From positions 496,001-560,000 of the forward strand of contig NZ_CP074406.1 of NCBI RefSeq assembly GCF_018388425.1: a stretch of 64,000 nt of DNA. The letters run 5' to 3'. The translations under genes were made by a program, and so were the position numbers. The notes under the pieces were generated by a model. The model saw nothing but the letters and a program-made list of their open reading frames with translations. It searched no databases and was not told the origin of the DNA. Source of the DNA: Nocardioides faecalis (GTDB taxonomy: Bacteria > Actinomycetota > Actinomycetes > Propionibacteriales > Nocardioidaceae). The first letter of the stretch is position 1, and the number at the start of each line of letters is the position of its first letter. Below, in pieces: positions 1 to 8,597 of the stretch.

Positions 1-18
1 ACCTTAAGACCGCCGGTC

Positions 19-142
19 GTCCGGACTGCCAGTCCGGACCGAAGGTTCCGCGAAGCGGGCGTCCTGCGTAGGGGATCAGAGCAAAGCCAGCGCGTCTTGC
101 GACGCGCGAGGTCCGAGCCCTGAGCGCCTGCGCTCAGGGCTC
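19..142 (+). promoter_or_regulatory. Ribosomal protein L10-type mRNA leader
   Basis: The 189 bases before rplJ hold two perfect hairpins: a 9-bp stem (19-27 with 31-39, 3-base loop) and a 12-bp stem (115-126 with 131-142, loop 127-130). L10 is known to repress its own operon by binding a structured leader, and actinobacteria carry an L10 leader here. The second stem is followed by TTGTC, not a real U-run, so it looks more like an attenuator or binding structure than a simple terminator. The leader identity comes from position and structure; I could not match it to a covariance model. Confidence 0.6.
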
Positions 143-189
143 TTGTCGTCTCGGAGTCGTCGCGACGGTCCCCATCCGGAAGGAGACCC

Positions 190-843
190 ATGGCGCGGGC
201 AGACAAGCAGGCCGCCGTCGCGGAGATCACTGAGTCTTTCAGTGGTGCCGCTGGCGCTGTGCTGACCGAGTACCGCGGTCTCACCGTCAAGGAGCTGCAG
301 GACCTTCGCCGCTCCCTCGGTGCGAACGCAAGCTACGCCGTGGTCAAGAACACGCTGGCCAAGATCGCCGCCAAGGAGGCGGGCATCGATGGCTTCGACG
401 ACCTGCTGACTGGTCCGACCGCTATCGCCTTCATCCAGGGCGACGTGGTCGAGGCGGCCAAGGGTCTGCGTGACTTTGCCAAGGCGAACCCCGCCCTTGT
501 CATCAAGGGCGGCGTTCTGGACGGCAACCTCCTCGACGCCTCCGAGATCGCCAAGCTGGCCGATCTCGAGTCGCGTGAGGTGCTCCTGGGCAAGCTGGCG
601 GGCGCGATGCTCGCTTCGCTCAGCCAGGCCGTCTACCTCCTCAACGCCCCGCTCGCCCAGGCTGCCCGGCTCGCCGGCGCCCTGGAGGCGAAGGCGCAGG
701 AGGACCCCTCGATCCTCGCAGGTGGTGCCGGTACGCCGGCCGCTGCCGAGGAGACCCCGGCCGCTGAGGACGCTGCCGCCGAGGAGGCCCCCGCGGCCGC
801 CGAGGCTGCTGCCGACGAGGCCGCCGAGTCCACCGACGCCTGA
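190..843 (+). CDS. rplJ: 50S ribosomal protein L10
   Basis: L10 forms the base of the ribosomal stalk and binds L7/L12 dimers through its C-terminal helix. The product has 217 residues and starts at an ATG preceded by GGAAGGAGA. The N-terminal part reads as a standard L10 (VLTEYRGL near residue 25, [10 protein letters not shown] near 50). From about residue 175 there is a low-complexity Ala/Glu tail, which makes the protein some 40 residues longer than common L10. It is first in a two-gene unit with rplL, as in most bacteria, and is probably autoregulated through the upstream leader. Confidence 0.97.
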   Translation: MARADKQAAVAEITESFSGAAGAVLTEYRGLTVKELQDLRRSLGANASYAVVKNTLAKIAAKEAGIDGFDDLLTGPTAIAFIQGDVVEAAKGLRDFAKANPALVIKGGVLDGNLLDASEIAKLADLESREVLLGKLAGAMLASLSQAVYLLNAPLAQAARLAGALEAKAQEDPSILAGGAGTPAAAEETPAAEDAAAEEAPAAAEAAADEAAESTDA

Positions 844-920
844 TCCAGGCCGACGTACACCACCTGAAACCCGGTCTGCTCGCGTACGCGGTCAGACCAA
901 CTGAGAAAGGACACGCCACC

Positions 921-1310
921 ATGGCGAAGCTCACCACCGACGAGCTCCTCGACGCGTTCAAGGAGATGACCCTCATCGAGCTCTCCGAGTTCGTGAAGCA
1001 GTTCGAGGAGACCTTCGGCGTCACCGCCGCCGCTCCCGTTGCCGTTGCCGCTGCTCCCGCCGCCGGCGGTGCCGCGGGCGACGACGCCGCTGCCGTCCAG
1101 GACGAGTTCGACGTGATCCTCGAGTCGGCCGGCGACAAGAAGATCAACGTCATCAAGGAGGTCCGCGCGCTGACCTCCCTCGGCCTCAAGGAGGCCAAGG
1201 ACCTCGTGGAGTCCGCCCCGAAGGCGATCCTCGAGAAGGTCACCAAGGAGGCCGCGGACAAGGCCAAGGAGTCCCTCGAGGGCGCCGGCGCCACCGTCAC
1301 CCTCAAGTGA
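921..1310 (+). CDS. rplL: 50S ribosomal protein L7/L12
   Basis: L7/L12 is the mobile stalk protein that recruits and stimulates translational GTPases. The 129-residue product has the three usual parts: an N-terminal dimerisation helix ([20 protein letters not shown]), an Ala-rich hinge near residues 34-55, and the C-terminal globular domain ending in GATVTLK. AGAAAGGA lies just before the ATG. The gene follows rplJ by 77 bases and is closed by a strong terminator, so rplJL forms its own transcription unit, separate from the mce genes downstream. Confidence 0.98.
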   Translation: MAKLTTDELLDAFKEMTLIELSEFVKQFEETFGVTAAAPVAVAAAPAAGGAAGDDAAAVQDEFDVILESAGDKKINVIKEVRALTSLGLKEAKDLVESAPKAILEKVTKEAADKAKESLEGAGATVTLK

Positions 1311-1338
1311 CGGTTCGCTGAACCAAGCGATCCCCGGC

Positions 1339-1380
1339 GAGGCCGGTGGAGCCAATGGCTCCACCGGCCTCGTGCCTTTT
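1339..1380 (+). terminator. Rho-independent terminator of rplJL
   Basis: A perfect 15-bp GC-rich stem (1339-1353 with 1357-1371) with a 3-base loop is followed by GTGCC and a run of five T (1376-1380 and the next base). It lies 28 bases after rplL and is the clearest intrinsic terminator in the window. Confidence 0.93.
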
Positions 1381-1466
1381 TCGACCGCCCTTCTCAAAGT
1401 TGCTACCACCGGGTACGGTCTGCCCGGGATCCGGCCCCGGAGTGATCCGGGCCACCAGGCCTGCGT

Positions 1467-1489
1467 AACGTGCGGCACACTCGCACGTT
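1467..1489. promoter_or_regulatory. Inverted repeat upstream of the mce operon, possible operator
   Basis: AACGTGCG (1467-1474) and CGCACGTT (1482-1489) form a perfect 8-bp inverted repeat with a 7-base spacer, 63 bases before the mceG start. Its position between the rplL terminator and the first mce gene fits a repressor site. Mce operons are known to be controlled by GntR- or TetR-type regulators, but no such regulator is adjacent here. The sequence does not fit the KstR or KstR2 consensus as I remember them. The function is inferred. Confidence 0.4.
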
Positions 1490-1552
1490 GATCCCACGCA
1501 GCCGTCCGGGGGAGCTGGCGCGGTGGGCAATGAGTCGTGAGGGAGAGACAAC

Positions 1553-2506
1553 ATGGGCGTCGACGTCGCGGTGCAGAACCTGACGAAGAGCTTCGGCAAG
1601 CAGCTCATCTGGCGTGACGTGTCGCTGACGCTGCCGGCCGGCGAGGTCTCCGTGATGCTGGGTCCGTCCGGTACCGGCAAGTCCGTCTTCCTCAAGGCGC
1701 TCATCGGCCTGGTGAAGCCCGACGAGGGCTCGATCATCATCGAGGGCACCGACATCGCCTCCTGCTCCGAGAAGGAGCTCTACGAGATCCGCAAGCTCTT
1801 CGGCGTGCTGTTCCAGGACGGCGCCATGTTCGGCTCGATGAACCTCTACGACAACGTCGCCTTCCCGCTGCGCGAGCACACCAAGAAGACCGAGTCGCAG
1901 ATCCGCGACATCGTCATGGAGAAGATGGACCTCGTCGGTCTGCTCGGCGCCGAGATGAAGCTCCCCGGCGAGATCTCCGGCGGCATGCGCAAGCGCGCCG
2001 GTCTCGCCCGGGCGCTCGTGCTGGACCCGGAGATCCTGCTGATCGACGAGCCCGACTCGGGCCTGGACCCGGTGCGCACCTCGTTCATCAACCAGCTCTT
2101 CATCGACCTCAACGCGCAGATCGAGGCCACCTTCCTGATCGTGACCCACGACGTGCACAGCGTCCGGGTCGTGCCGGACAACATCGGCCTGCTCTACCAC
2201 AAGCACCTCGCCATGTACGGCCCGCGCGAGATGCTGCTGTCCTCGGACGAGCCCGTGGTGCGGCAGTTCCTCAACGCCCAGACGGTCGGCCCGATCGGCA
2301 TGTCCGAGGAGAAGGACGCCGACCAGCTGGCTGCGGAGAAGGACATCGACCTGCCGCCGCTGCCGCCCATCCCGCTGCAGCTGGAGCCCTCGAACGGGAT
2401 CCCGCGCCGCAGCCAGCGGGAGCCGGGCGCGTGGTGCCGCGAGAACGGGGTGACACCGCCTCCCGGGTCTTTCACCCGCGAGGCCGAGCACCAGACGAGC
2501 GTCTGA
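1553..2506 (+). CDS. mceG: Mce transporter ATPase MceG (Mkl/MlaF family)
   Basis: This cytoplasmic ATPase should energise the Mce lipid importer. The product has 317 residues. Walker A GPSGTGKS is at 37-44, Q88 is the Q-loop, the signature SGGMRKR is at 142-148, Walker B LLIDEP at 162-167 and the switch His at 199. The SGGM signature and DPDSGLDP-type region are typical of MlaF/MceG. Beyond about residue 240 there is a Pro-rich tail that mycobacterial Mkl proteins also have in some form. It starts at ATG after GAGGGAGAGA and is the first gene of the operon; yrbEA follows after 9 bases. In mycobacteria this gene stands apart from the mce operons. Confidence 0.95.
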   Translation: MGVDVAVQNLTKSFGKQLIWRDVSLTLPAGEVSVMLGPSGTGKSVFLKALIGLVKPDEGSIIIEGTDIASCSEKELYEIRKLFGVLFQDGAMFGSMNLYDNVAFPLREHTKKTESQIRDIVMEKMDLVGLLGAEMKLPGEISGGMRKRAGLARALVLDPEILLIDEPDSGLDPVRTSFINQLFIDLNAQIEATFLIVTHDVHSVRVVPDNIGLLYHKHLAMYGPREMLLSSDEPVVRQFLNAQTVGPIGMSEEKDADQLAAEKDIDLPPLPPIPLQLEPSNGIPRRSQREPGAWCRENGVTPPPGSFTREAEHQTSV

Positions 2507-2515
2507 GGTCACTCC

Positions 2516-3298
2516 TTGTCCTCCACCGCTGCTCGGGTGCTCAGGCCGATCGGCACTGCTGGCAACCTCTTCGCATTCGCCCTGGACGTGGGGCGCGCGC
2601 TCTTCCGCCGCCCCTTCCAGATGCGGGAGTTCATCCAGCAGGCCTGGTTCATCGCGTCGGTCACGATCATCCCCACCGCCCTCGTCGCCATCCCCTTCGG
2701 CGCGGTCATCGCGCTGCAGGTCGGCGGCCTCATCAAGCAGTTCGGCGCGCAGTCGTTCACCGGCGCCGCGTCGGTGCTCGCCGTCATCCAGCAGGCCGGG
2801 CCCATCGCCACGGCACTGCTGATCGCCGGGGCCGGCGGATCGGCCATCGCCGCCGACCTCGGCGCCCGCAAGATCCGTGAAGAGCTCGACGCGATGATGG
2901 TGCTGGGCATCGACCCGATCCAGCGCCTCGTGGTGCCCCGGGTCCTGGCCTGCATGCTCGTCGCGGTCTTCCTCAACGGCATGGTCAGCGTCGTCGGCGT
3001 CGCCGGCGGCTACGTGTTCAACGTGATCCTGCAGGACGGCACGCCCGGTGCCTACCTCGCCAGCTTCACCGCCCTGGCCCACCTGCCCGACGTGTGGATC
3101 GGCATGCTCAAGGCCCTCGTGTTCGGCCTCATCGCCGCCGTCGTCGCCGCCTACAAGGGCATGAACGCCGCCGGTGGCCCCAAGGGCGTCGGAGACGCTG
3201 TCAACGAGTCCGTCGTGATCACGTTCCTGCTGCTGTTCGTCGTCAACTTCACCCTGAGCACGATCTACCTCGAGATCGTTCCTCCGAAGACGGGCTGA
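2516..3298 (+). CDS. yrbEA: YrbEA/MlaE-family Mce permease
   Basis: One of the two membrane permeases of the Mce importer. The 260-residue protein has about five to six hydrophobic segments and the MlaE-family motif around residues 115-135 (REELDAMMVLGIDP, then PR). The start is a TTG at 2516, chosen because GAGG at 2504-2507 sits 8 bases upstream and overlaps the mceG stop; no better ATG or GTG is available before the first membrane segment. YrbEB follows after 7 bases. Confidence 0.95.
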   Translation: MSSTAARVLRPIGTAGNLFAFALDVGRALFRRPFQMREFIQQAWFIASVTIIPTALVAIPFGAVIALQVGGLIKQFGAQSFTGAASVLAVIQQAGPIATALLIAGAGGSAIAADLGARKIREELDAMMVLGIDPIQRLVVPRVLACMLVAVFLNGMVSVVGVAGGYVFNVILQDGTPGAYLASFTALAHLPDVWIGMLKALVFGLIAAVVAAYKGMNAAGGPKGVGDAVNESVVITFLLLFVVNFTLSTIYLEIVPPKTG

Positions 3299-3305
3299 GG
3301 CGGAC

Positions 3306-4133
3306 ATGGCAAACCTCAAGGCGGTCTACGACCGTCCCCTCAAGAGCCTCGACAACCTCGGCCACGAGCTGTCCTTCTACCTGAAGGTGCTCATCGCCCT
3401 GCCGCGCTCCGTGCGGCGCTACCCGCGCGAGATCATGCGGATCCTGGCCGAGGTCACCCTCGGCTCGGGTGCCCTCGCCGTCATCGGCGGCACCGTGGGC
3501 GTCATCGTCGGGATGACGTTCTTCACCGGCGCCCAGGTCGGGCTCTCCGGCTACGCCGCGCTGAACCAGCTCGGCACCGCAGCCTTCGCCGGGTTCGTGT
3601 CCGCCTACTTCAACACCCGCGAGATCGCACCGCTGGTCGCAGGCATCGCGCTCGCCGCGACGGTGGGCTGCGGGTTCACCGCCCAGCTCGGCGCGATGCG
3701 GATCTCCGAGGAGATCGACGCCGTCGAGGTGATGGCGATCCCGTCGATGCCGTTCCTGGTCACCACCCGCGTGGTCGGTGGACTGATCGCGATCGTCCCG
3801 CTCTACGTCGTCGGGCTGTTGTCGTCGTACGTCGCGAGCCGGTTGGTGGTCACGCAGATCTACGGGCAGTCCACCGGGACCTACGACCACTACTTCAACC
3901 AGTTCCTGCCACCCGGCGACGTGCTGTGGTCCTTCGGCAAGGTGCTCGTGTTCGCTGTCGTGGTCATCCTGATCCACTGCTACCACGGGTACACGGCCTC
4001 CGGCGGTCCCGCCGGTGTGGGCACCGCGGTGGGCAAGGCGGTGCGGACCAGCATCGTGGCGATCAACGTGATCGACCTGTTCCTGTCGATGGCCATCTGG
4101 GGTGCCTCGACGACGGTGAGGCTGGCGGGGTGA
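3306..4133 (+). CDS. yrbEB: YrbEB/MlaE-family Mce permease
   Basis: Second permease of the importer, 275 residues, paralogous to the preceding protein. It keeps the MlaE motif as MRISEEIDAVEVMAIP and has several long hydrophobic segments, including one near the C-terminus. The ATG is preceded by TGAGGCGG, which overlaps the yrbEA stop. YrbEA and YrbEB are expected to form the membrane core that binds MceG on the inside and the Mce protein tunnel on the outside. Confidence 0.95.
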   Translation: MANLKAVYDRPLKSLDNLGHELSFYLKVLIALPRSVRRYPREIMRILAEVTLGSGALAVIGGTVGVIVGMTFFTGAQVGLSGYAALNQLGTAAFAGFVSAYFNTREIAPLVAGIALAATVGCGFTAQLGAMRISEEIDAVEVMAIPSMPFLVTTRVVGGLIAIVPLYVVGLLSSYVASRLVVTQIYGQSTGTYDHYFNQFLPPGDVLWSFGKVLVFAVVVILIHCYHGYTASGGPAGVGTAVGKAVRTSIVAINVIDLFLSMAIWGASTTVRLAG

Positions 4134-4140
4134 GCGCGCG

Positions 4141-5436
4141 ATGAACAAGGTCCTCGGTGCCTACAGGACGCTCGGCGTCGTCTTCCTCGCGCTGCTGGTG
4201 CTCTCGGCGTGGCTGACGTACGCGACGTTCACCAAGAAGTTCGCCGACTACGAGCGGATCACGCTGCAGACCTCGAAGATCGGCCTCCAGCTGCCGATCC
4301 GGGCCGACGTCAAGGTCCGTGGCGTGCTCGTCGGCGAGGTCCTCGAGGCCCGCGCCGGCAACGCGGAGGGCGCGGAGCTGACGCTCGGGCTCTATCCCGA
4401 CAAGGTCGACCTGATCCCGGCCAACGTGACCGGCTCGATCGTCCCCAAGACGCTGTTCGGCGAGAAGTACGTCTCGCTGGAGATCCCCGAGACCGGCGGC
4501 AGCGGCACCATCCGCGCCGGCGCCGTGGTCGACCGCACGGAGGTCGGCACGGAGGTGGAGGAGGTGCTCTCCGACCTCTACCCGCTGCTGCGGGCGGTGC
4601 AGCCGGCGGAGCTCAACATGACCCTCACCGCGCTGGCCACGGCGCTCGACGGCCGCGGCGAGCAGCTGGGCCAGAACATCGAGCGGCTCGACTCCTACCT
4701 GAAGCGGCTCAACCCGCAGATCCCCGCGCTGCTCGAGGACCTCGAGCTGACCTCGGAGGTCTCCGACATCTACGCCGACATCCTGCCCGAGGTGGCACAG
4801 ATCCTGGAAGACACGGTGAAGACGACGGGCACCCTGGAGGAGCGCGAGGCGGCGCTGACCGCCACGCTGCGCGACATCCGCAGCTTCTCCGCCACGGCAC
4901 GCTCCTTCCTCGACGCCAACGCGGAGCGGCTGGACCGGCTCGGCCGGACCAGCGTGCCGGTGCTCAAGGCACTGGCCCGCTACTCGCCGGTGATCCCCTG
5001 CCTGGCGGCCGGCATCGTCAAGAACCAGGGCATGCTCGCTGAGGCGTTCCGCGGCCACGAGCTGCACATCGTGCTGGAGACGCTGAAGGACCAGCCGCGG
5101 GCCTACACCCCCGACGACGCCCCGTTCTTCGGCACCGACACGGGTCCCGACTGCCAAGGGCTGCCCAACACGCCGTACAGCCAGTGGAACCCCGCCCCGG
5201 GCGTCCCGCGCATCAACGACGGCCTGTCCCGCAACACCGAGAAGGGCAACGGCCGGGTGGCGCCCGGTGGCTCCGGCGCCGGCTACTTCGGCACGCCCGA
5301 CGACGTCGCGGCGCTGCGGACCGTGCTGGCCGAGCGGCTGGGAAGCGGCACCGACCTCAACGTGCTGCTCGCCGGCCCGGTGGTCGCGGAGTCGGTCGCC
5401 GCCGGTACCGAGGCACGAGCAGGTGAGGACCGATGA
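4141..5436 (+). CDS. mceA: MCE family protein A
   Basis: First of six MCE proteins; these form the periplasmic or cell-wall tunnel for lipid transfer. The product has 431 residues, an N-terminal membrane anchor (about residues 8-28) and an MCE domain near 40-115 (RADVKVRGVLVGEV, then LFGEKYVSLEIP). A long helical region follows and then a C-terminal part with Cys residues (VIPCLA, PDCQGLP). It starts 7 bases after yrbEB and overlaps mceB by 4 bases. The substrate cannot be read from the sequence; no sterol-degradation genes are nearby. Confidence 0.95.
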   Translation: MNKVLGAYRTLGVVFLALLVLSAWLTYATFTKKFADYERITLQTSKIGLQLPIRADVKVRGVLVGEVLEARAGNAEGAELTLGLYPDKVDLIPANVTGSIVPKTLFGEKYVSLEIPETGGSGTIRAGAVVDRTEVGTEVEEVLSDLYPLLRAVQPAELNMTLTALATALDGRGEQLGQNIERLDSYLKRLNPQIPALLEDLELTSEVSDIYADILPEVAQILEDTVKTTGTLEEREAALTATLRDIRSFSATARSFLDANAERLDRLGRTSVPVLKALARYSPVIPCLAAGIVKNQGMLAEAFRGHELHIVLETLKDQPRAYTPDDAPFFGTDTGPDCQGLPNTPYSQWNPAPGVPRINDGLSRNTEKGNGRVAPGGSGAGYFGTPDDVAALRTVLAERLGSGTDLNVLLAGPVVAESVAAGTEARAGEDR

Positions 5437-6473
5437 TCCGCGGACTCGACAAGCGCACCAGCGGCGACCTCGTCCGCCTGGTCGTCTTCATGGTGACGAC
5501 CGCGCTGGCCACCAGCGTCCTGATCGTCACGATCGGCAACATCTCCTTCGGCAGCACGCGGTCGTACGCCGCCGAGTTCGTCGACGTCACCGGCGTGAAC
5601 GCCGGTGACGACATCCGCATCGCGGGCGTCAAGGTCGGCACGGTGAAGGGCATCGAGGTGGTCGACGGCAACCGCGCGAAGGTCTCCTTCGACGTGGACG
5701 CCGACACGGTCATCGACTCCTCCACCCACGCCGCCATCCGCTACCGCAACCTGATCGGGCAGCGCTACATCTCGCTGAAGCAGGAGGGTGAGGGCGGCAA
5801 GCGCCTGGCGGAGGACGACGTACTGCCGGTGGAGCGGACGAAGCCCGCCCTCGACCTGACGGTGCTGTTCAACGGGTTCAAGCCGCTGTTCCAGGCGCTC
5901 TCGCCGGACGACATCAACAAGCTGTCCTACGAGATCGTCCAGGTCTTCCAGGGAGAGGGCGGCACGCTGGAGGGCCTGCTGTCCAGCACCGCCTCGGTGA
6001 CCCGGACCCTGGCCGACCGGGACAAGGTGATCGGCGACCTGCTGGAGAACCTGGACTACGTGCTCGACCACGTCGCGGACCGCGACGCGCAGCTGACCCG
6101 GCTGATCGACAGCTTCCGCACCCTGGTCGGTGGCCTGAACGACGACCGCGAGGCCATCTTGTCCTCGCTCGACTCGATCTCCGAGCTCTCCGTGCAGACC
6201 GCCGCCCTGGTCTCCGAGGCCGAGGACCCCCTGGTCCGCGACATCAAGCAGCTGCGCAAGGTCCTGCGCACCCTCGACGTCAACCGCAAGGAGATCGACC
6301 GTGGCCTGCAGGTGCTGCCGATCAAGATGACCAAGCTCGGGCGCACGGCGACGTACGGCTCCTGGTTCAACTTCTACCTCTGTCACTTCAAGGCGACCAT
6401 CAAGGTCCCCGGTCTGCCGTCGCCGCTGCGCGCGCGCTACAACATCGGCGCCGATCGGTGCACGCTCAAATGA
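5433..6473 (+). CDS. mceB: MCE family protein B
   Basis: The product has 346 residues, an N-terminal membrane segment (about 14-36) and an MCE domain near 44-118 (TGVNAGDDIRIAGVKVGTVKG, then NLIGQRYISLK). A helical region follows and the C-terminus is short with two Cys (YLCHF, DRCTLK). It begins with ATG inside the ATGA overlap with mceA, which suggests translational coupling. A 16-base gap with GAGGGGAGTGAG leads to mceC. Confidence 0.95.
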   Translation: MIRGLDKRTSGDLVRLVVFMVTTALATSVLIVTIGNISFGSTRSYAAEFVDVTGVNAGDDIRIAGVKVGTVKGIEVVDGNRAKVSFDVDADTVIDSSTHAAIRYRNLIGQRYISLKQEGEGGKRLAEDDVLPVERTKPALDLTVLFNGFKPLFQALSPDDINKLSYEIVQVFQGEGGTLEGLLSSTASVTRTLADRDKVIGDLLENLDYVLDHVADRDAQLTRLIDSFRTLVGGLNDDREAILSSLDSISELSVQTAALVSEAEDPLVRDIKQLRKVLRTLDVNRKEIDRGLQVLPIKMTKLGRTATYGSWFNFYLCHFKATIKVPGLPSPLRARYNIGADRCTLK

Positions 6474-6489
6474 GGGGAGTGAGCGAGCG

Positions 6490-7470
6490 ATGAAGCCGTT
6501 CCGTGAACGCAACCCGGTGACGATCGGGGCGATCAGCCTGGCCACGCTGGTCCTGGTCTTCGTGGCTGCGCTGCGTGCCCAGGACCTGCCCCTGATCGGG
6601 GGAGGGGACACCTACTACGCCACGTTCAGCGAGGCCGGCGGCCTGAAGGTCAACGACGAGGTCCGTATCGCCGGGGTCCGCGTCGGCAAGGTGACCGAGA
6701 TGGGGCTCGACGGAGACTCGGTGAAGGTGGCCTTCAAGATCCGCACCGCCGCCAAGCTCGGCGAGGGCACCCGGGCCGACATCAAGGTGAAGACGATCCT
6801 GGGGTCGATGTACCTCGCGCTGACCCCGGCCGGCGACGGCGAGCTCGCCGCCGGCGCCACGATCTCGCTGGAACGGACCAGCTCCCCGTTCGACGTCGTC
6901 GACGCGTTCGAGGGCCTGGCCCAGACGTCGGAGGACATCAACACCGACCAGCTCGCCGCGTCGTTGACGACACTCGCGGACCTCACCCGCAACACCCCGG
7001 AGGAGTTCCGGGCCGCCCTCGACGGCGTCTCCGCGCTGTCCAAGGTCGTCGCCTCGCGCGACGAGGAGATCAACTCCCTGCTCAAGAACCTCAACCGGGT
7101 CTCCACCGTGCTCGACTCCCGCGACGAGGAGATCGTCGCGCTCATGGCGGACGCCGACAGCCTGTTCAAGGCGCTGGTGCTGCGCAAGGCGCAGATCCAC
7201 CGGCTGCTGGAGTCCACGAGCACCTTGAGCACCAAGCTGACCTCGCTGGTGCGCGAGACCGATGACGACCTCAAGCCCGCGCTGGACCACCTCGACTCGG
7301 TGCTCCAGGTGATCAAGAAGAACGAGGACAACGTGGAGGAGTCGCTGCGGGTGATGGCGCCGTTCTACCGGGTCTTCGCCAGCACCCTGGGCAACGGACC
7401 GTGGTTCGACACCTACATCTTCAACCTCCCGCCGGTCCCCGGCCCCGGAGTGGGGGTGGGTGTCGGATGA
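6490..7470 (+). CDS. mceC: MCE family protein C
   Basis: The product has 326 residues, an N-terminal membrane segment (about 13-30) and a clear MCE domain near 38-115 (VNDEVRIAGVRVGKV, then ILGSMYLALTP). Heptad-like helical sequence fills residues 130-290. The C-terminus is short and Pro/Gly-rich. It starts at ATG after GGGGAGTGAG and ends in an ATGA overlap with mceD. Confidence 0.95.
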   Translation: MKPFRERNPVTIGAISLATLVLVFVAALRAQDLPLIGGGDTYYATFSEAGGLKVNDEVRIAGVRVGKVTEMGLDGDSVKVAFKIRTAAKLGEGTRADIKVKTILGSMYLALTPAGDGELAAGATISLERTSSPFDVVDAFEGLAQTSEDINTDQLAASLTTLADLTRNTPEEFRAALDGVSALSKVVASRDEEINSLLKNLNRVSTVLDSRDEEIVALMADADSLFKALVLRKAQIHRLLESTSTLSTKLTSLVRETDDDLKPALDHLDSVLQVIKKNEDNVEESLRVMAPFYRVFASTLGNGPWFDTYIFNLPPVPGPGVGVGVG

Positions 7471-8597
7471 GCGCCGCACGCCGCTGGCTCCCGCTGGGCA
7501 TCATCCTGCTCCTGGTCGTCACCGGGGTGGTGTGGATGTTCGGCGGCTCGTCGGGGACCAAGACCGTCACCGCCTACTTCCCGCGCACCGTCTCCCTCTA
7601 CGAGGGCTCCGACGTGCGGGTGCTCGGCATCCCGGTGGGCAGGGTGAACGAGATCGTCCCCGAGGGCACGCAGGTCAAGGTCGTCATGACCTACGACGAG
7701 GAGGTCGAGGTCCCGGCCGGTGCGAAGGCCGCGATCGTCTCCCCGTCGGTGGTCGGGGACCGCTACGTGCAGCTGACGCCCGCCTACACCGAGGGTGCGG
7801 TCCTCGCGGACAACACCGTCATCAAGGCCGAGGGCGCGGTGCCGCTGGAGCTCGACGAGATCTACTCCAGCATCGACGACCTGACCGTCGCGTTGGGCCC
7901 CGACGGGGCGAACCGCGACGGCGCGCTGTCCGACCTGCTGGAGCAGACCGCCGCCAACTTCGGCGGCCAGGGCGAGGCGTTCAACCAGACGATCAAGGAC
8001 TTCGGCAAGTTCAGCGAGACCCTCGACAACAACAAGGACGACCTGTTCGAGTCGGCCGAGAAGCTCGAGGGCTTCATCAAGACGCTGGCCGAGGGCGACG
8101 ACACGGTGCGCGACTTCAACCGGTCGTTGGGCAGCGTGTCCAAGCTGCTCGCCGAGGAGCGCCGGGAGCTGACCAGCGCGCTGTCCAACCTGGGTGTGGC
8201 GCTCAAGGAGGTCGGCACGTTCGTGAAGACCAACCGCGAGGTCCTGGGTCGCAACATCAAGGACGTCAACCGGGTCGCCAAGCTGCTGGTGCGCCAGCGG
8301 GCCGCGCTCGACGAGATCCTCCAGGCCGGGCCGCTGGCCCTGACGAACCTGTACCACACCTACAACCCCGGCAACGGCACGCTCGACGTCAACGCCAACA
8401 TCGGCAACCTGGTCAACGAGCTCACCTCCGACCCGGCCAGCGTGCTGTGCGCGCTGACCGCGTCGGTGGACACGAAGGGCGAGGTGTGCAAGCTCGTCAA
8501 CACCCTGCTGCCGCGCAGCGCGCCGTTCGGCACCGGTTCCTGGGCCAACCAGCCCTACGACCCGACCCTCAACGGTCTCGTGGAGGTGACGCCGTGA
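7467..8597 (+). CDS. mceD: MCE family protein D
   Basis: The product has 376 residues. The ATG at 7467 (MSAARRWLPL) was chosen over an upstream in-frame start at 7401 because it makes a 4-base ATGA overlap with mceC and is followed directly by the membrane anchor. The MCE domain spans about 40-115 (SLYEGSDVRVLGIPVGRV, then VVGDRYVQLTP). A long helical region follows, and the tail has two Cys (VLCALT, EVCKLV). It overlaps mceE by 4 bases (GTGA). Confidence 0.94.
   Translation: MSAARRWLPLGIILLLVVTGVVWMFGGSSGTKTVTAYFPRTVSLYEGSDVRVLGIPVGRVNEIVPEGTQVKVVMTYDEEVEVPAGAKAAIVSPSVVGDRYVQLTPAYTEGAVLADNTVIKAEGAVPLELDEIYSSIDDLTVALGPDGANRDGALSDLLEQTAANFGGQGEAFNQTIKDFGKFSETLDNNKDDLFESAEKLEGFIKTLAEGDDTVRDFNRSLGSVSKLLAEERRELTSALSNLGVALKEVGTFVKTNREVLGRNIKDVNRVAKLLVRQRAALDEILQAGPLALTNLYHTYNPGNGTLDVNANIGNLVNELTSDPASVLCALTASVDTKGEVCKLVNTLLPRSAPFGTGSWANQPYDPTLNGLVEVTP

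Noticed and set aside
1403-3319. A 638-codon open frame on the minus strand opposite mceG and yrbEA
   Set aside because: It lies opposite well-identified transporter genes and shows the same Asp/Glu/His/Gly-rich shadow composition.
7401-7466. Longer N-terminus of mceD
   Set aside because: The extra 22 residues lie inside mceC, are Pro/Arg-rich and lack a ribosome site; the ATG at 7467 makes the usual ATGA overlap.
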